DNA of 64,000 nucleotides from Pantoea sp. Ep11b (GTDB lineage: Bacteria > Pseudomonadota > Gammaproteobacteria > Enterobacterales > Enterobacteriaceae), in assembly GCF_040783975.1 (NCBI RefSeq), contig NZ_CP160631.1:2232001-2296000 (forward strand). Reading direction: 5' to 3'. The position numbers and the translations under genes were made by a program. This document shows, one piece after another, positions 38,248 to 47,663 of the stretch. The notes under the pieces are model-generated. The model did no database searches. It was not told the origin of the DNA and saw only the letters and a list, made by a program, of their open reading frames with translations. Within the stretch, counting starts at the first letter, position 1. Each line of letters starts with the position of its first letter.

Positions 38248-38338
38248 TAACAATTTCCTTACGTTCCGGGCTTGATCCTGACGCGCCATTGGCGCACCAT
38301 CTGCCTGGAATTTGTGATGGCGGTCTCATTTACCGCCG

Positions 38339-38368
38339 CTGACGCTGATTTCAGGCAGCTACTATACT
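38339..38368 (+). promoter_or_regulatory. Putative pqqA promoter
   Basis: CTGACG (38339-38344) and TATACT (38363-38368) are separated by 18 bp and lie 22 bp upstream of the pqqA start. It is the best sigma-70-like match in the 143-bp gap. Confidence 0.55.
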
Positions 38369-38390
38369 GTTAATAAAGAGGAAATAACTC

Positions 38391-38462
38391 ATGTGGAAAA
38401 AACCAACTTTCGTTGATATGCGTCTCGGTCTGGAAGTGACTCTCTACATCTCCAACCGTTAA
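38391..38462 (+). CDS. pqqA: PQQ precursor peptide PqqA
   Basis: 23 codons, too short for most gene callers. The sequence MWKKPTFVDMRLGLEVTLY, followed by ISNR, contains the Glu (15) and Tyr (19) in the E-x-x-x-Y arrangement that PqqE cross-links to build pyrroloquinoline quinone. AAAGAGGAAATAA provides a good ribosome-binding site. A terminator directly follows, so pqqA should be made in excess over pqqB-F. Confidence 0.96.
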   Translation: MWKKPTFVDMRLGLEVTLYISNR

Positions 38463-38468
38463 TCGTTC

Positions 38469-38497
38469 TGCCCGCCCTCTGAGCGGGCATTTTTTTT
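38469..38497 (+). terminator. Terminator/attenuator between pqqA and pqqB
   Basis: TGCCCGC / GCGGGCA with a 7-nt loop is followed by eight T. It sits 6 bp after pqqA and 20 bp before pqqB, so downstream genes depend on readthrough, giving a high PqqA:enzyme ratio. Confidence 0.88.
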
Positions 38498-38516
38498 CAA
38501 CTTCTGGTTTTCCTCT

Positions 38517-39434
38517 ATGTTTATCAAAATCCTCGGTTCAGCCGCGGGTGGCGGGTTCCCGCAGTGGAACTGCAACTGCGCCAACTGCCTCGGTGTGCGT
38601 AACGGCACGATTCAGGCCCGCCCGCGCACACAGTCGTCAATCATCCTCAGCGATAACGGCACGGACTGGGTGTTGTGCAACGCCTCGCCCGATATCAGCC
38701 AGCAGATCCTGCATACGCCAGAGCTGACACGCCAGGGCGTGCTGCGCGGCACGGCGATCGGCGGGATTATCCTGACCGACAGTCAGATCGACCATACCAC
38801 CGGACTGCTGAGCCTGCGCGAAGGCTGCCCGCATCAGGTGTGGTGTACACCGGAAGTGCATGCCGACCTCAGCAGCGGCTTCCCGATTTTCCCGATGCTC
38901 TCTCACTGGAACGGTGGTCTGCAGCACCGGCCTGTCGCGCCACTGACGCCGTTCAGCGTGGATGTGTGTAGCAATCTGCGTTTCACCGCGATCCCCATCA
39001 TCAGCAATGCGCCGCCTTACTCGCCCTATCGCGACCGGCCGCTGCCAGGCCACAACGTGGCGCTGTTTATCGAAAACCAGGCGAATGGCCAGACGCTGCT
39101 CTATGCGCCGGGTCTGGGCGAGCCTGATGAAGTGATCCTGCCGTGGCTGCAGAAAGCGGACTGCCTGCTGATTGATGGCACCGTCTGGCAGGATAATGAG
39201 CTGCTGACCACCGGTGTGGGTCACAACACCGGAAAGGCGATGGGCCACCTGGCGCTGGCGGAAGAGCAGGGACTGATGGCGCTGCTGGCGTCGCTGCCGG
39301 CAAAACGTAAGATTCTGATCCACATTAACAACACCAATCCGATCCTCAACGAGCAGTCACCGCAGCGTCAGTTCCTGACGGCGCAGGGAATAGAGGTGAG
39401 CTGGGACGGAATGGCGATTCACCTTCAGGGCTAA
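38517..39434 (+). CDS. pqqB: PQQ biosynthesis protein PqqB
   Basis: 305 residues, metallo-beta-lactamase fold. [19 protein letters not shown] opens the protein, with two Cys pairs (CNCANC) of the PqqB zinc site; [15 protein letters not shown] holds the D-H metal motif, and [12 protein letters not shown] follows. PqqB acts in late PQQ formation as a hydroxylase-type metalloenzyme. The ribosome-binding site is weak, which fits lower expression than pqqA. pqqC starts 3 bp after its stop. Confidence 0.95.
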   Translation: MFIKILGSAAGGGFPQWNCNCANCLGVRNGTIQARPRTQSSIILSDNGTDWVLCNASPDISQQILHTPELTRQGVLRGTAIGGIILTDSQIDHTTGLLSLREGCPHQVWCTPEVHADLSSGFPIFPMLSHWNGGLQHRPVAPLTPFSVDVCSNLRFTAIPIISNAPPYSPYRDRPLPGHNVALFIENQANGQTLLYAPGLGEPDEVILPWLQKADCLLIDGTVWQDNELLTTGVGHNTGKAMGHLALAEEQGLMALLASLPAKRKILIHINNTNPILNEQSPQRQFLTAQGIEVSWDGMAIHLQG

Positions 39435-39437
39435 ATC

Positions 39438-40193
39438 ATGCAGATCACGCAAACGCTCTCCCCGCAGGCTTTTGAACAGGCGCTGCGCGACAAAGGCGCT
39501 TACTACCATATTCATCATCCCTATCACATCGCGATGCATACCGGTCAGGCCACGCGCGAACAGATCCAGGGCTGGGTGGCGAACCGCTTTTACTACCAGA
39601 CCACCATTCCGCTGAAAGATGCCGCGATCATGGCCAACTGCCCCGATCCGGCCACCCGGCGTAAATGGGTGCAGCGCATCCTCGACCACGACGGCAGCAA
39701 CGGCGAAGAGGGCGGCATTGAGGCCTGGCTGCGGCTGGGCGAGGCGGTGGGTCTCACCCGCGAAGCGTTACTGTCAGAGCAGCATGTGCTGCCGGGCGTG
39801 CGCTTTGCGGTGGATGCTTACCTTAACTTTGCCCGCCGCGCCAGCTGGCATGAGGCGGCCTGCAGCTCGCTGACGGAACTCTTCGCGCCGCAGATCCACC
39901 AGTCGCGGCTCGACAGCTGGCCGCAGCACTATCCGTGGATCAAAGAAGAGGGCTATTTCTACTTCCGCAGCCGCTTAGGTCAGGCGAACCGCGACGTGGA
40001 ACATGGACTGGCGCTGGCGCTGGAAACCTTTACCACGGCGGAGACGCAGAATCGTATGCTGGAAATTCTGCAGTTTAAGCTCGATATTCTATGGAGCATG
40101 CTGGACGCGATGACGATGGCCTACGAGCTGAAGCGTCCGCCTTATCACACCGTCACCGACAAGGCGGCGTGGCACACCACCCGACTGGTATAA
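39438..40193 (+). CDS. pqqC: PQQ synthase PqqC
   Basis: 251 residues (Klebsiella PqqC 251). It is an all-helical, cofactor-free oxidase that catalyses ring closure and the eight-electron oxidation yielding PQQ. The His-rich active-site segment [16 protein letters not shown] and [20 protein letters not shown] are visible, as is [20 protein letters not shown]. It lies 3 bp after pqqB and 3 bp before pqqD within the operon. Confidence 0.97.
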   Translation: MQITQTLSPQAFEQALRDKGAYYHIHHPYHIAMHTGQATREQIQGWVANRFYYQTTIPLKDAAIMANCPDPATRRKWVQRILDHDGSNGEEGGIEAWLRLGEAVGLTREALLSEQHVLPGVRFAVDAYLNFARRASWHEAACSSLTELFAPQIHQSRLDSWPQHYPWIKEEGYFYFRSRLGQANRDVEHGLALALETFTTAETQNRMLEILQFKLDILWSMLDAMTMAYELKRPPYHTVTDKAAWHTTRLV

Positions 40194-40196
40194 CAG

Positions 40197-40475
40197 ATGA
40201 ACGAAAACTCTATTGTCGCGTTCCGTCGCGGCTATCGCCTGCAGTGGGAAGCCGCGCAGGATACGCATGTGGTGCTCTATCCCGAAGGGATGGCAAAACT
40301 GAATGAAACCGCCGCCGCCATTCTTGAACTGGTGGATGGTAAGCAGGACGTTGCCGCGATTATCGCCACGCTGGACAGCCGCTTCCCGGAAGCGGGCGGC
40401 GTCGGGCCGGATGTCACCGAATTCCTGCAGTCAGCTTATGAACAGAAGTGGATACAGTTCCGTGACCCCGCATAA
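40197..40475 (+). CDS. pqqD: PqqA-binding chaperone PqqD
   Basis: 92 residues of the RRE (RiPP recognition element) winged-helix fold: [29 protein letters not shown] forms the beta-sheet that binds PqqA, and [18 protein letters not shown] is the family helix. It presents PqqA to PqqE. Its stop lies 14 bp inside pqqE, so the two are translationally coupled and made in similar amounts. Confidence 0.95.
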   Translation: MNENSIVAFRRGYRLQWEAAQDTHVVLYPEGMAKLNETAAAILELVDGKQDVAAIIATLDSRFPEAGGVGPDVTEFLQSAYEQKWIQFRDPA

Positions 40476-41604
40476 ATCTGGCGTGAATCCGCCGCTCTGG
40501 CTGCTGGCCGAGCTGACCTATCGCTGTCCGCTGCAGTGCCCTTACTGCTCCAATCCGCTCGACTTCGCGCAGCAGGAGAAGGAGCTGACCACGGAGCAGT
40601 GGATTGAGGTCTTCCGTCAGGCGCGCGCGATGGGCAGCGTGCAGCTCGGTTTTTCCGGCGGCGAGCCGCTGACCCGCAAAGATCTGCCCGAACTGATTAA
40701 AGCGGCACGCGACCTTGGCTTCTACACTAACCTGATCACCTCCGGTATCGGCCTGACCGCGAACAAGCTGGAGGCGTTCAGTGAAGCGGGTCTGGATCAT
40801 ATTCAGATCAGTTTCCAGGCGAGCGATGAAACCCTGAATGCGGCTCTGGCTGGATCGAAAAAAGCGTTTCAGCAGAAGCTGGAGATGGCGAAAGCGGTCA
40901 AGGCGCACGGCTATCCGATGGTGCTTAACTTCGTGCTGCATCGCCACAACATCGATCAGATCGACAAAATCATTGATCTCTGCATCGAGCTGGAAGCGGA
41001 TGATGTGGAGCTGGCGACCTGTCAGTTCTACGGCTGGGCGCAGCTCAACCGCGAAGGGCTGCTGCCAACGCGTGAGCAGATCGCCCGCGCAGAAGCGGTG
41101 GTCGGCCGCTATCGTGAGCAGATGAGCGGCAGCGGCAACCTGACGAATCTGCTGTTCGTGACGCCTGACTACTATGAAGAGCGGCCAAAACCCTGCATGG
41201 GCGGCTGGGGATCGATTTTTCTCAGCGTCACGCCGGAGGGCACTGCGCTGCCGTGCCACAGTGCGCGTCAGTTGCCCGTCGAGTTTCCTTCGGTGCTGAC
41301 TCAGAGCCTGGAGGATATCTGGTACAACTCCTTTGGTTTTAATCGCTATCGTGGTTTTGACTGGATGCCGGAGCCGTGCCGCTCCTGTGACGAGAAAGAG
41401 AAGGATTTTGGCGGCTGCCGCTGTCAGGCGTTCCTGCTGACGGGGGATGCCGACAACACCGATCCGGTCTGCAGCAAATCGCCGCATCACGGTAAAATCC
41501 TGGAAGCCCGCCGCGAAGCGGATTGCAGCGACATTAAAATTGGTCAGCTGCAGTTCCGTAACCGCACCAACTCACAGCTGATTTATAAAACCCGGAATCT
41601 CTGA
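40462..41604 (+). CDS. pqqE: Radical SAM cross-linking enzyme PqqE
   Basis: 380 residues from GTG 40462, the Klebsiella PqqE length; an apparent upstream extension to 40303 only shadows pqqD. The radical SAM motif is CPLQCPYC. Auxiliary [Fe-S] Cys of the SPASM domain are in [21 protein letters not shown] and [17 protein letters not shown]. It forms the Glu-Tyr C-C bond in PqqA with SAM and reductant. GTG start and 14-bp overlap with pqqD; 1-bp overlap with pqqF. Confidence 0.96.
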   Translation: MTPHKSGVNPPLWLLAELTYRCPLQCPYCSNPLDFAQQEKELTTEQWIEVFRQARAMGSVQLGFSGGEPLTRKDLPELIKAARDLGFYTNLITSGIGLTANKLEAFSEAGLDHIQISFQASDETLNAALAGSKKAFQQKLEMAKAVKAHGYPMVLNFVLHRHNIDQIDKIIDLCIELEADDVELATCQFYGWAQLNREGLLPTREQIARAEAVVGRYREQMSGSGNLTNLLFVTPDYYEERPKPCMGGWGSIFLSVTPEGTALPCHSARQLPVEFPSVLTQSLEDIWYNSFGFNRYRGFDWMPEPCRSCDEKEKDFGGCRCQAFLLTGDADNTDPVCSKSPHHGKILEARREADCSDIKIGQLQFRNRTNSQLIYKTRNL

Positions 41605-43877
41605 TGAAGACGCGCGGTCTGGTGATCGAGGGGCTGAACGTTGAGCTGGTTCAGCAGGCCGATGCCCGCCAGGCCGCGGCGCTGATTCACGTGGGCGCAG
41701 GCAGTCACGACGAGCCGACGCGCTGGCCGGGCCTGGCGCATCTGCTGGAGCATCTGCTGTTTACCGGCAGCACCGGCTGGCCTGATGAGGGGCGGCTGAT
41801 GCCGTGGATCCAGGCGCAGGGCGGGCGGGTTAACGCCACTACCCTGGCGCGCCACAGCGCCTTCTTTTTTGAGGTCGCACCGTCGCAGCTGGCGGACGGG
41901 CTGGCTCGTCTGCAGGATATGATCGCCCATCCACTGCTTGATAACCGGGCGATCGGCCAGGAAGTGGCGGTGATCGAGGCGGAGTATCAGCTGCTGCAGC
42001 AGCATCAACCATCCCGTATCGAGGCCGCGCTGCTTCATGCTGCCGACTCTCCCCCGGCGTTCCGGCAGTTCCATGTTGGCAGCCGCGTCCACTTTGGCGA
42101 TGAGCTGCCCGCGCTCCAGCGGGCGCTGCGTCAGTTCCATCAGCGTTACTATGTCGCCGGGAATATGCGTCTCTGGCTGCAGGGCCCTCAGCCGCTGGAT
42201 GCACTGGAGGCGCTGGCGCGTGAGTTTGTCGCGGCGCTGCCGCCTGGCTCATCCCGGCGCGACATCCCCGTGCCGCAACTGTCAGAAGGAACCCACTGGC
42301 AGCTTGGTGGCACACCGGCCGCGCTGTGGCGCAGCTGGCTTTTGGAAAACAGTGACGGTGTCACGTTGTGGCGCGCGTTTCTGCTGGATGAGGCGCCTGG
42401 TTCGCTGCTGGCTACCCTGCGTAAACAGGAGCTGGCGGAGACGCTGGAGCTGAAAATTCTCTATCAGGCAGACAGCGCGATCTGGCTGGCGCTGGGCATC
42501 GACACCGCTCACCCGGAAGCGGTCAATGGCCTGATCGACCGCTATCTGGCGGCGCTTAGCCAGACGAACCAACAGCAGCATCAGCACTATCATCAGCTGG
42601 CGCAGAGTCAGTTCGTGACACTGTCACCTGTGGAGCAGCTGCGCCAGCGCGCGCTCGGCTTTGCGCCGGACGAAAACCCGCCTGCACTGCTGTCGCTGGC
42701 GGAGAGACTCACCACCGCGCCGGGCACGCTGCTGCGCTGCACGCCAGAGGCAGTGGAAGGCAGTCAGCTCACCCAGGGCTTCAGCCTGGCGCTCAGCCCC
42801 TGGCAGCCTTCAGCGCCTGAAACGCTGCCTTCGGCAGCGTTCTTTTTCTATCCGCTCGACGGCGCCGTTGCCACCGGACGGCTGCCTGAGCAGGCGGTGG
42901 CGCTGCCTCATCATCAGCCTGATGAGGCAGCGGCGACCCTGATCCTGCGGCCCGAGTTCTGGTCAACATTTTCCCCCGAGGCGGGTGACGATCTGGCGCG
43001 GCGGCTGCGTCCACTGTTTGCCATGCTGCGTCATCAGGGCGGGCACGGCAGCTGGCAGGAGGTGGAGGGCGTCTGGCAACTGACGCTTCAGCTGCCGCCG
43101 GATGAAGAGGCCGCTGACCGGGTACTGAGCCAGATCGTCACGGTAATGACACAGCCCGCCGCGCACGGTCAGCCTCCTGCACCCGAAACGATCGCCATCC
43201 GTGCGCTGCTGCGGCAGTTGCCCGGCCAGTTAGCGGCGAACATGAACCCGCCATGCTGGCGGGCGGCGCTGAAAGGCGGCGGCGCGGCGCTGCACTCGCG
43301 GATTGCCCGGCGACTGAGCGCGCTGTCGCTGCCCGTCAATCCCGCCTCGCCCCCGACGCGCATGACCTCCCGCACCGGCATGACCCATCTGCCGCACAGC
43401 AGCACAGACAATGCGCTGCTGCTGTTTATCCCGCTGCACCGGGCGGAGCAGCTGACGGCGCTGCGTGCGCTGGCGCTGATTTACGAGCCGCGTTTTTTCC
43501 AGCGTTATCGGGTTGAGCAGCCTGTGGGTTACGTGGTCAGCAGCCGTTATCTTCGCTGTGCCGATCAGGATGGCGTGATGTTTGCGCTGCAGTCGCCCGA
43601 TTACAGCCCGCTGTCGCTGCTGCGCTACTGCCGCACGTTTCTGCGTTCCCTGACGGAAACCCTGGCGGATGCAGATCTGGATGCGATCAAAACGCGGCTG
43701 CTGAGCGAGCAGGCGGATCAGCCGCTGGCGCGGCTGCGGCATGAAAACGGTCTGGCGGAGCCGGACGCGGCGCAGATTGAGGCGCTGAGCCAGGCGGATC
43801 TGCAGCAGCTGCATCGCACGCTGATTCAGGACCGCCGTCGCTGGCGCGTTCTCTTCACCGGCGGCCCGGTCGCGTAG
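41604..43877 (+). CDS. pqqF: M16-family metallopeptidase PqqF
   Basis: 757 residues (Klebsiella PqqF about 760). The inverted zinc motif H-x-x-E-H is HLLEH at 46-50, with the downstream Glu in VIEAEYQLL. The C-terminal half is a catalytically inactive M16 domain. It clips the cross-linked PqqA to release the Glu-Tyr unit. Its ATG shares a base with the pqqE TGA. It is the last gene of the operon; 114 bp follow before yceI. Note the stretch rich in Gln and Leu around 300-330, a usual hinge. Confidence 0.92.
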   Translation: MKTRGLVIEGLNVELVQQADARQAAALIHVGAGSHDEPTRWPGLAHLLEHLLFTGSTGWPDEGRLMPWIQAQGGRVNATTLARHSAFFFEVAPSQLADGLARLQDMIAHPLLDNRAIGQEVAVIEAEYQLLQQHQPSRIEAALLHAADSPPAFRQFHVGSRVHFGDELPALQRALRQFHQRYYVAGNMRLWLQGPQPLDALEALAREFVAALPPGSSRRDIPVPQLSEGTHWQLGGTPAALWRSWLLENSDGVTLWRAFLLDEAPGSLLATLRKQELAETLELKILYQADSAIWLALGIDTAHPEAVNGLIDRYLAALSQTNQQQHQHYHQLAQSQFVTLSPVEQLRQRALGFAPDENPPALLSLAERLTTAPGTLLRCTPEAVEGSQLTQGFSLALSPWQPSAPETLPSAAFFFYPLDGAVATGRLPEQAVALPHHQPDEAAATLILRPEFWSTFSPEAGDDLARRLRPLFAMLRHQGGHGSWQEVEGVWQLTLQLPPDEEAADRVLSQIVTVMTQPAAHGQPPAPETIAIRALLRQLPGQLAANMNPPCWRAALKGGGAALHSRIARRLSALSLPVNPASPPTRMTSRTGMTHLPHSSTDNALLLFIPLHRAEQLTALRALALIYEPRFFQRYRVEQPVGYVVSSRYLRCADQDGVMFALQSPDYSPLSLLRYCRTFLRSLTETLADADLDAIKTRLLSEQADQPLARLRHENGLAEPDAAQIEALSQADLQQLHRTLIQDRRRWRVLFTGGPVA

Positions 43878-43991
43878 CGGCGGGGCAGAGTTGCTGAATT
43901 TATTTGAAAATTAACGACAAATCTCTTCACTGTCTATTCGTGCCAGAGTGAACCACACTCAGTTAACTTTTGTCCGCATAAGGAATTTATT

Positions 43992-44576
43992 GTGAAGAAC
44001 GTTAAACGTATTGCACTGCCCCTGTCAGCCGTTGCCGCGCTCTATGCCCCGTTGTCCCAGGCTGAGGCGATGCACTATCAGCTGAACCCCGAGCATACGT
44101 CGGTAGTGGTGGCCTGGAACCATTTTGGCTTCTCAAATCCTACTGCGGATATCCCGGATGCAACCGGTACGCTGGTGTTTGACAAAGATCATCCGGAAGC
44201 CTCACGCGTTGATGTGACCCTGCCGGTCAGCAAAATCGACAGCCACGTTGCGGCGCTGACCAAAGAGTTTAAAGGTGCTAAGTATTTCGACACCGCGAAA
44301 TACCCGACCGCGACCTTCCACAGCACCAAAGTGGTGGCGAAGGGTGACAACAAGTTTGACGTTGAAGGTAACCTGACCCTGAAAGGGATCACGAAGCCGG
44401 TTACCCTGCACGCTACGCTGAACAAGCAGGGCGAGCATCCGATGGTGAAGAAGCAGGCGATTGGTTTTGACGCCACCGGCACCATCAAGCGTTCAGACTT
44501 CAAGCTGGACAAATATGTGCCTGCGGTCAGCGACGACGTGACGCTGACGCTCTCTACCGAAGCCTACGCGAAGTAA
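43992..44576 (+). CDS. yceI: YceI-family periplasmic lipid-binding protein
   Basis: 194 residues (E. coli YceI 191) starting at GTG 43992 behind AAGGAA. The signal peptide ends LYAPLSQAEA. The lipocalin-like barrel has YQLNPEHTSVVVAWNHFGFS, DVTLPVSKIDSHV and GNLTLKGITKPV. The family binds long isoprenoids such as polyprenyl chains; in E. coli YceI is base-induced. It is monocistronic; the next operon starts 420 bp later. Confidence 0.92.
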   Translation: MKNVKRIALPLSAVAALYAPLSQAEAMHYQLNPEHTSVVVAWNHFGFSNPTADIPDATGTLVFDKDHPEASRVDVTLPVSKIDSHVAALTKEFKGAKYFDTAKYPTATFHSTKVVAKGDNKFDVEGNLTLKGITKPVTLHATLNKQGEHPMVKKQAIGFDATGTIKRSDFKLDKYVPAVSDDVTLTLSTEAYAK

Positions 44577-44996
44577 TCTGTCGGGGCGCTGCGGTTAACC
44601 ATGGTGCCCCGGTTTTAAATCCTCATCCTCACACGACCCCGCAACCCCCAGTCACCTTACGTTCCGCTTTTTTTACACCCTGTCCGGCCGCCGAACCGGG
44701 AAAAATGAGGCGAAAATCACAATTTTGCAACATCACATCCTCTCCCGTTTATCGGCTCGCCACGGCCCGCATTACTGCGCAGGCGCTTTGCGTTAACTCC
44801 CTGATTTACATCATTTTGAAAACCTCTCTGTCCGATCGGGTTATGTGATTCCGCTCACAAATAACGGCCTGGTATTGCCGCTGTCAACCCGCCTGCCCGG
44901 AAAATACCGCACGTAACTGTGATCTCACCTGCAAATAGCCGACCCGCTTCCCGGAAGAATGACCTTCAGCAGATGAGGCCAGTGAGGAGCGGGAAA
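44577..44996. other. Regulatory region upstream of the PTS/kinase/aldolase operon
   Basis: 420 bp without a gene. The left end has a weak stem-loop (CGGGGC / GCCCCG, 44584 to about 44611) after yceI. The CRP site at 44844-44859 lies 137 bp before the first start codon, leaving space for a promoter and leader of about 100 nt. No regulator gene is adjacent. Confidence 0.5.
44844..44859. promoter_or_regulatory. Perfect CRP binding site
   Basis: TGTGATTCCGCTCACA matches the CRP consensus TGTGA-N6-TCACA at all ten positions. It lies upstream of the kinase/PTS/aldolase operon and implies cAMP-dependent, glucose-repressed expression. Confidence 0.85.
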
Positions 44997-45977
44997 ATGC
45001 GAATTGGAATGGTGATCAGCGGCGGCGATGTAACCGGTATAAATAATTTTGTTTTCCGGTTAGGGCATCTGGCGCAGGCAGAGATGGTGATATTTGACGG
45101 CGGCATTCCCGGGCTGCTGGCAAATAACCACCGTGATATCAGCGAACGCGATCTGCTCGATTTTTCCATCGCCTCAATTCCTGTGATGCAGTCAGGCCGC
45201 ACCCAGAAAAAACTGGTACGCAGCGAATATGACGCTATTGCGCGCCAGTTAAAAAGCGCCCGGATCGATGTATTAGTGATGGCGGGTGGCGACGGCTCGC
45301 TGCAATTTCTGCATACGCTGTCGGAGTGGGGCGTAAATTGTTTTGGCGTCGGCATGACCATCGACAACGATGTTTTTGGCAGTGATTACACCCTGGGTTT
45401 CTCCACCGCCTGCGAACAGGTTTTAAAAGAGGTCGCGAAACTCCGTAATACCGGACGCGCCTTACCGGGCCGGGTCTTTATGCTGGAATTACTCGGCGGT
45501 TATTGCGGGGAGTTAACGCTGCAGTCTGCCATTAAATCGAACGCCGATATTGCGCTGATCCCGGAGTGTCAGATCCCCGTGCCTCAGCTGGCGCAGCGTA
45601 TCACACAGCGGCTGGCGCAGCAGAACAGCGTCATTATCCTCTGTTCGGAAGGTTACACCCTGGAATATTCGCCCGGTTTCCAGGGCGCAATTGACACCCT
45701 GATCAAACAGCTGGAGCCACTGACTGGCGTGCGCATCCGCAAAACGATCCTGGGCTACGGACTGCGTAATGGCGACCCCACCTGCGAAGAGATCTATCAG
45801 GGCACCATTATGGCCAGTGAAGTGGTGCGATGTATTCAGTCAGGAATGCGGAATAAAGCGGTCATAATTAATGGCAGCAATAAACCCATTCCGATTGATT
45901 TAAAAAGCATGCAGAAACGCCTGGTCGATATTGACGGGCACCAATACAAACTCGCTAAACAACTCAATATATTGTGA
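44997..45977 (+). CDS. PfkA-family sugar-phosphate kinase, altered substrate pocket
   Basis: 326 residues from ATG 44997 (GAGGAGCGGGAAA upstream). It retains the PFK core: GMVISGGDVTGINNF, AGGDGSLQFL (ATP and Mg site), and TIDNDVFGSDYTLGF with the catalytic Asp. Compared with E. coli PfkA, the fructose-6-P contacts differ: MGR is LGG and the LGHIQRGG motif reads LGYGLRNG, while the Glu of the TEH motif and the Arg before LG are kept. It likely phosphorylates a ketose or deoxy-ketose phosphate other than F6P. It is the first gene of a seven-gene operon behind a CRP site. Confidence 0.82.
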   Translation: MRIGMVISGGDVTGINNFVFRLGHLAQAEMVIFDGGIPGLLANNHRDISERDLLDFSIASIPVMQSGRTQKKLVRSEYDAIARQLKSARIDVLVMAGGDGSLQFLHTLSEWGVNCFGVGMTIDNDVFGSDYTLGFSTACEQVLKEVAKLRNTGRALPGRVFMLELLGGYCGELTLQSAIKSNADIALIPECQIPVPQLAQRITQRLAQQNSVIILCSEGYTLEYSPGFQGAIDTLIKQLEPLTGVRIRKTILGYGLRNGDPTCEEIYQGTIMASEVVRCIQSGMRNKAVIINGSNKPIPIDLKSMQKRLVDIDGHQYKLAKQLNIL

Positions 45978-45988
45978 GGAAAAAGACC

Positions 45989-46303
45989 ATGCTGAAAATA
46001 TTATGTGTCTGTGGTTGTGGATTAGGTTCCAGTTTCGCGATTGAAATGAGCGCGAAGGCCGTATTAAAAAAGCTGGAAATCGAGGCGGATATCGATCACA
46101 CCACTATTTCAGAAGCAAATGCGTTTAAATCAGACATGATTCTGACACAGAAAGCCTTTGCCGATGTATTAAATGCCGACGCCAGTCCGGAACAGATTAA
46201 ACGGGTCATTATTCTTAACCGGCTCACCGATAAAGCGGAAATTGAGCAGAAGATACTGGCGTTTTTAAAAGAACATAATCTCAAGGTCGCGGCTCATGAA
46301 TAG
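45989..46303 (+). CDS. PTS system EIIB, ascorbate/SgcB type
   Basis: 104 residues from ATG 45989, behind GAGGAAAAAGACC; GTG 45974 is a less likely start. The phospho-accepting Cys lies in ILCVCGCGLGSSF, the UlaB-type P-loop C-G-x-G-x-G-S-S (here CGCGLGSS). It takes phosphate from the EIIA encoded at 48853 and passes it to sugar in the EIIC channel. It overlaps the next gene by 8 bp. Confidence 0.88.
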   Translation: MLKILCVCGCGLGSSFAIEMSAKAVLKKLEIEADIDHTTISEANAFKSDMILTQKAFADVLNADASPEQIKRVIILNRLTDKAEIEQKILAFLKEHNLKVAAHE

Positions 46304-47663
46304 TGTAATCGACTTCCTGGTAAAAGATCTGCTGGGGCAGGCCTCCATTCTGATCGCCTTTATTGCGTTGATCGGGCTGCTGCTGCAAAAAAAATCGGCC
46401 GGCAAGGTGATGGAAGGCACCTTTAAAACCCTGCTCGGCTTCTTAATTATGATGGCGGGTATCAATATTATCGTTGGTACGCTGACCTTCCTGAATACGA
46501 TATTTACTCACGGCTTTGGTATGCGCGGCTACATCACCGATGTTGCCGCCATCGCCGGGCTGGCCAACCGTGAGCTGGGATCGGAGGTGGCGCTGACGCT
46601 GCTGGTGATTTTCATCGTGAATATCGTTATCGCGCGGCTGACACCCTTTAAGTACATCTTCCTCACCGGGCAGGCGCTGCTCTGGATGGCGACGATTGGA
46701 GCCGTCATCGGCTACAAAGCCGGACTTACAGGTCTGCCGCTGATCCTGACCGGCGGGCTCTTCGGTGGGATCATGGCCGTTGTCATGCCTGCGCTGGCGC
46801 AGCCGGTAGTGCGCCGTATCACCGACTCGGACGATGTGGCGCTGGGGCACTTCTGCACCATCGGCTATCTGGTCACGGCGGCGGTGGCAAAAGTCGTCGG
46901 CAAAGGATCGCGCTCCACTGAAGATCTGAAGCTGCCCGATAACTTTAAGTTCCTGCAGGATACCTATCTGTCGATGGCGCTGGTGATGGTGCCGATGTAC
47001 CTGATCCCCGCCGTGGCGGCCGGTCCGGCGTTCATTGCACAGTACAGCAACGGCATGAACTACCTGATGTACGCCTTTATGCAGTCGATTCAGTTTGTGG
47101 CCGGGGTATTCGTGCTCTACAGCGGGGTGCGTCTGCTGCTGAACGAACTGGTTCCCGCTTTCCGCGGCATCGCAATGCGTGTGGTGCCGGACGCAAAACC
47201 GGCGCTGGATTGCCCGGTGATGTTTCCCTATGCGCCAAACGCGGTGATTGTGGGCTTTCTCGCCACCACGCTCGGCTCCATCGTCGGCATGCTGGTTTTC
47301 CCGATGTTCGGCCTGGCGATGATCCTGCCTGGACTGCTGACTAACTTCTTTGCCGGTGGCACCGCTGGCGTCTTCGGCAATGCCATGGGCGGCCGTCGCG
47401 GCGCGATGATCGGCGGCTTTGTACACGGCCTCTTTATCACCATTCTGCCCGCCATTCTGGTGCCAATGCTGGAGAGCTACGGCTTCACCGGTGTGACCTT
47501 CAGTGACTCCGACGTTATCAGTACCGGTCTGGTGCTCGGCCACGCCTTCCAGAATAACTGGCTGTTCGTGGCGCTGTTTATCGCCTTTGTCACCGCCATC
47601 GCCTGGTTCGTTAACGGTAAATCCACCCACCCTCAGGAGGAAAAAATCCATGAAACTTTATAA
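46296..47663 (+). CDS. PTS system EIIC, UlaA (ascorbate-galactitol) family
   Basis: 455 residues with about 11 hydrophobic segments, in the length range of UlaA. Family blocks include GHFCTIGYLVTAAVAKVVG and FAGGTAGVFGNAMGGRRGA with the FPYAPNAVIVG loop. It imports and presents a sugar for phosphorylation. The substrate is not predictable: UlaA transports ascorbate, but the kinase and aldolase downstream imply a ketose or polyol that becomes a bisphosphate. A 14-bp overlap with the aldolase gene indicates coupling. Confidence 0.87.
   Translation: MNSVIDFLVKDLLGQASILIAFIALIGLLLQKKSAGKVMEGTFKTLLGFLIMMAGINIIVGTLTFLNTIFTHGFGMRGYITDVAAIAGLANRELGSEVALTLLVIFIVNIVIARLTPFKYIFLTGQALLWMATIGAVIGYKAGLTGLPLILTGGLFGGIMAVVMPALAQPVVRRITDSDDVALGHFCTIGYLVTAAVAKVVGKGSRSTEDLKLPDNFKFLQDTYLSMALVMVPMYLIPAVAAGPAFIAQYSNGMNYLMYAFMQSIQFVAGVFVLYSGVRLLLNELVPAFRGIAMRVVPDAKPALDCPVMFPYAPNAVIVGFLATTLGSIVGMLVFPMFGLAMILPGLLTNFFAGGTAGVFGNAMGGRRGAMIGGFVHGLFITILPAILVPMLESYGFTGVTFSDSDVISTGLVLGHAFQNNWLFVALFIAFVTAIAWFVNGKSTHPQEEKIHETL

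Noticed and set aside
46443..47651. 402-codon minus-strand open frame opposite the EIIC gene
   Set aside because: His/Asp/Gln-rich shadow; the plus strand encodes a recognisable membrane permease with couplings to its neighbours.
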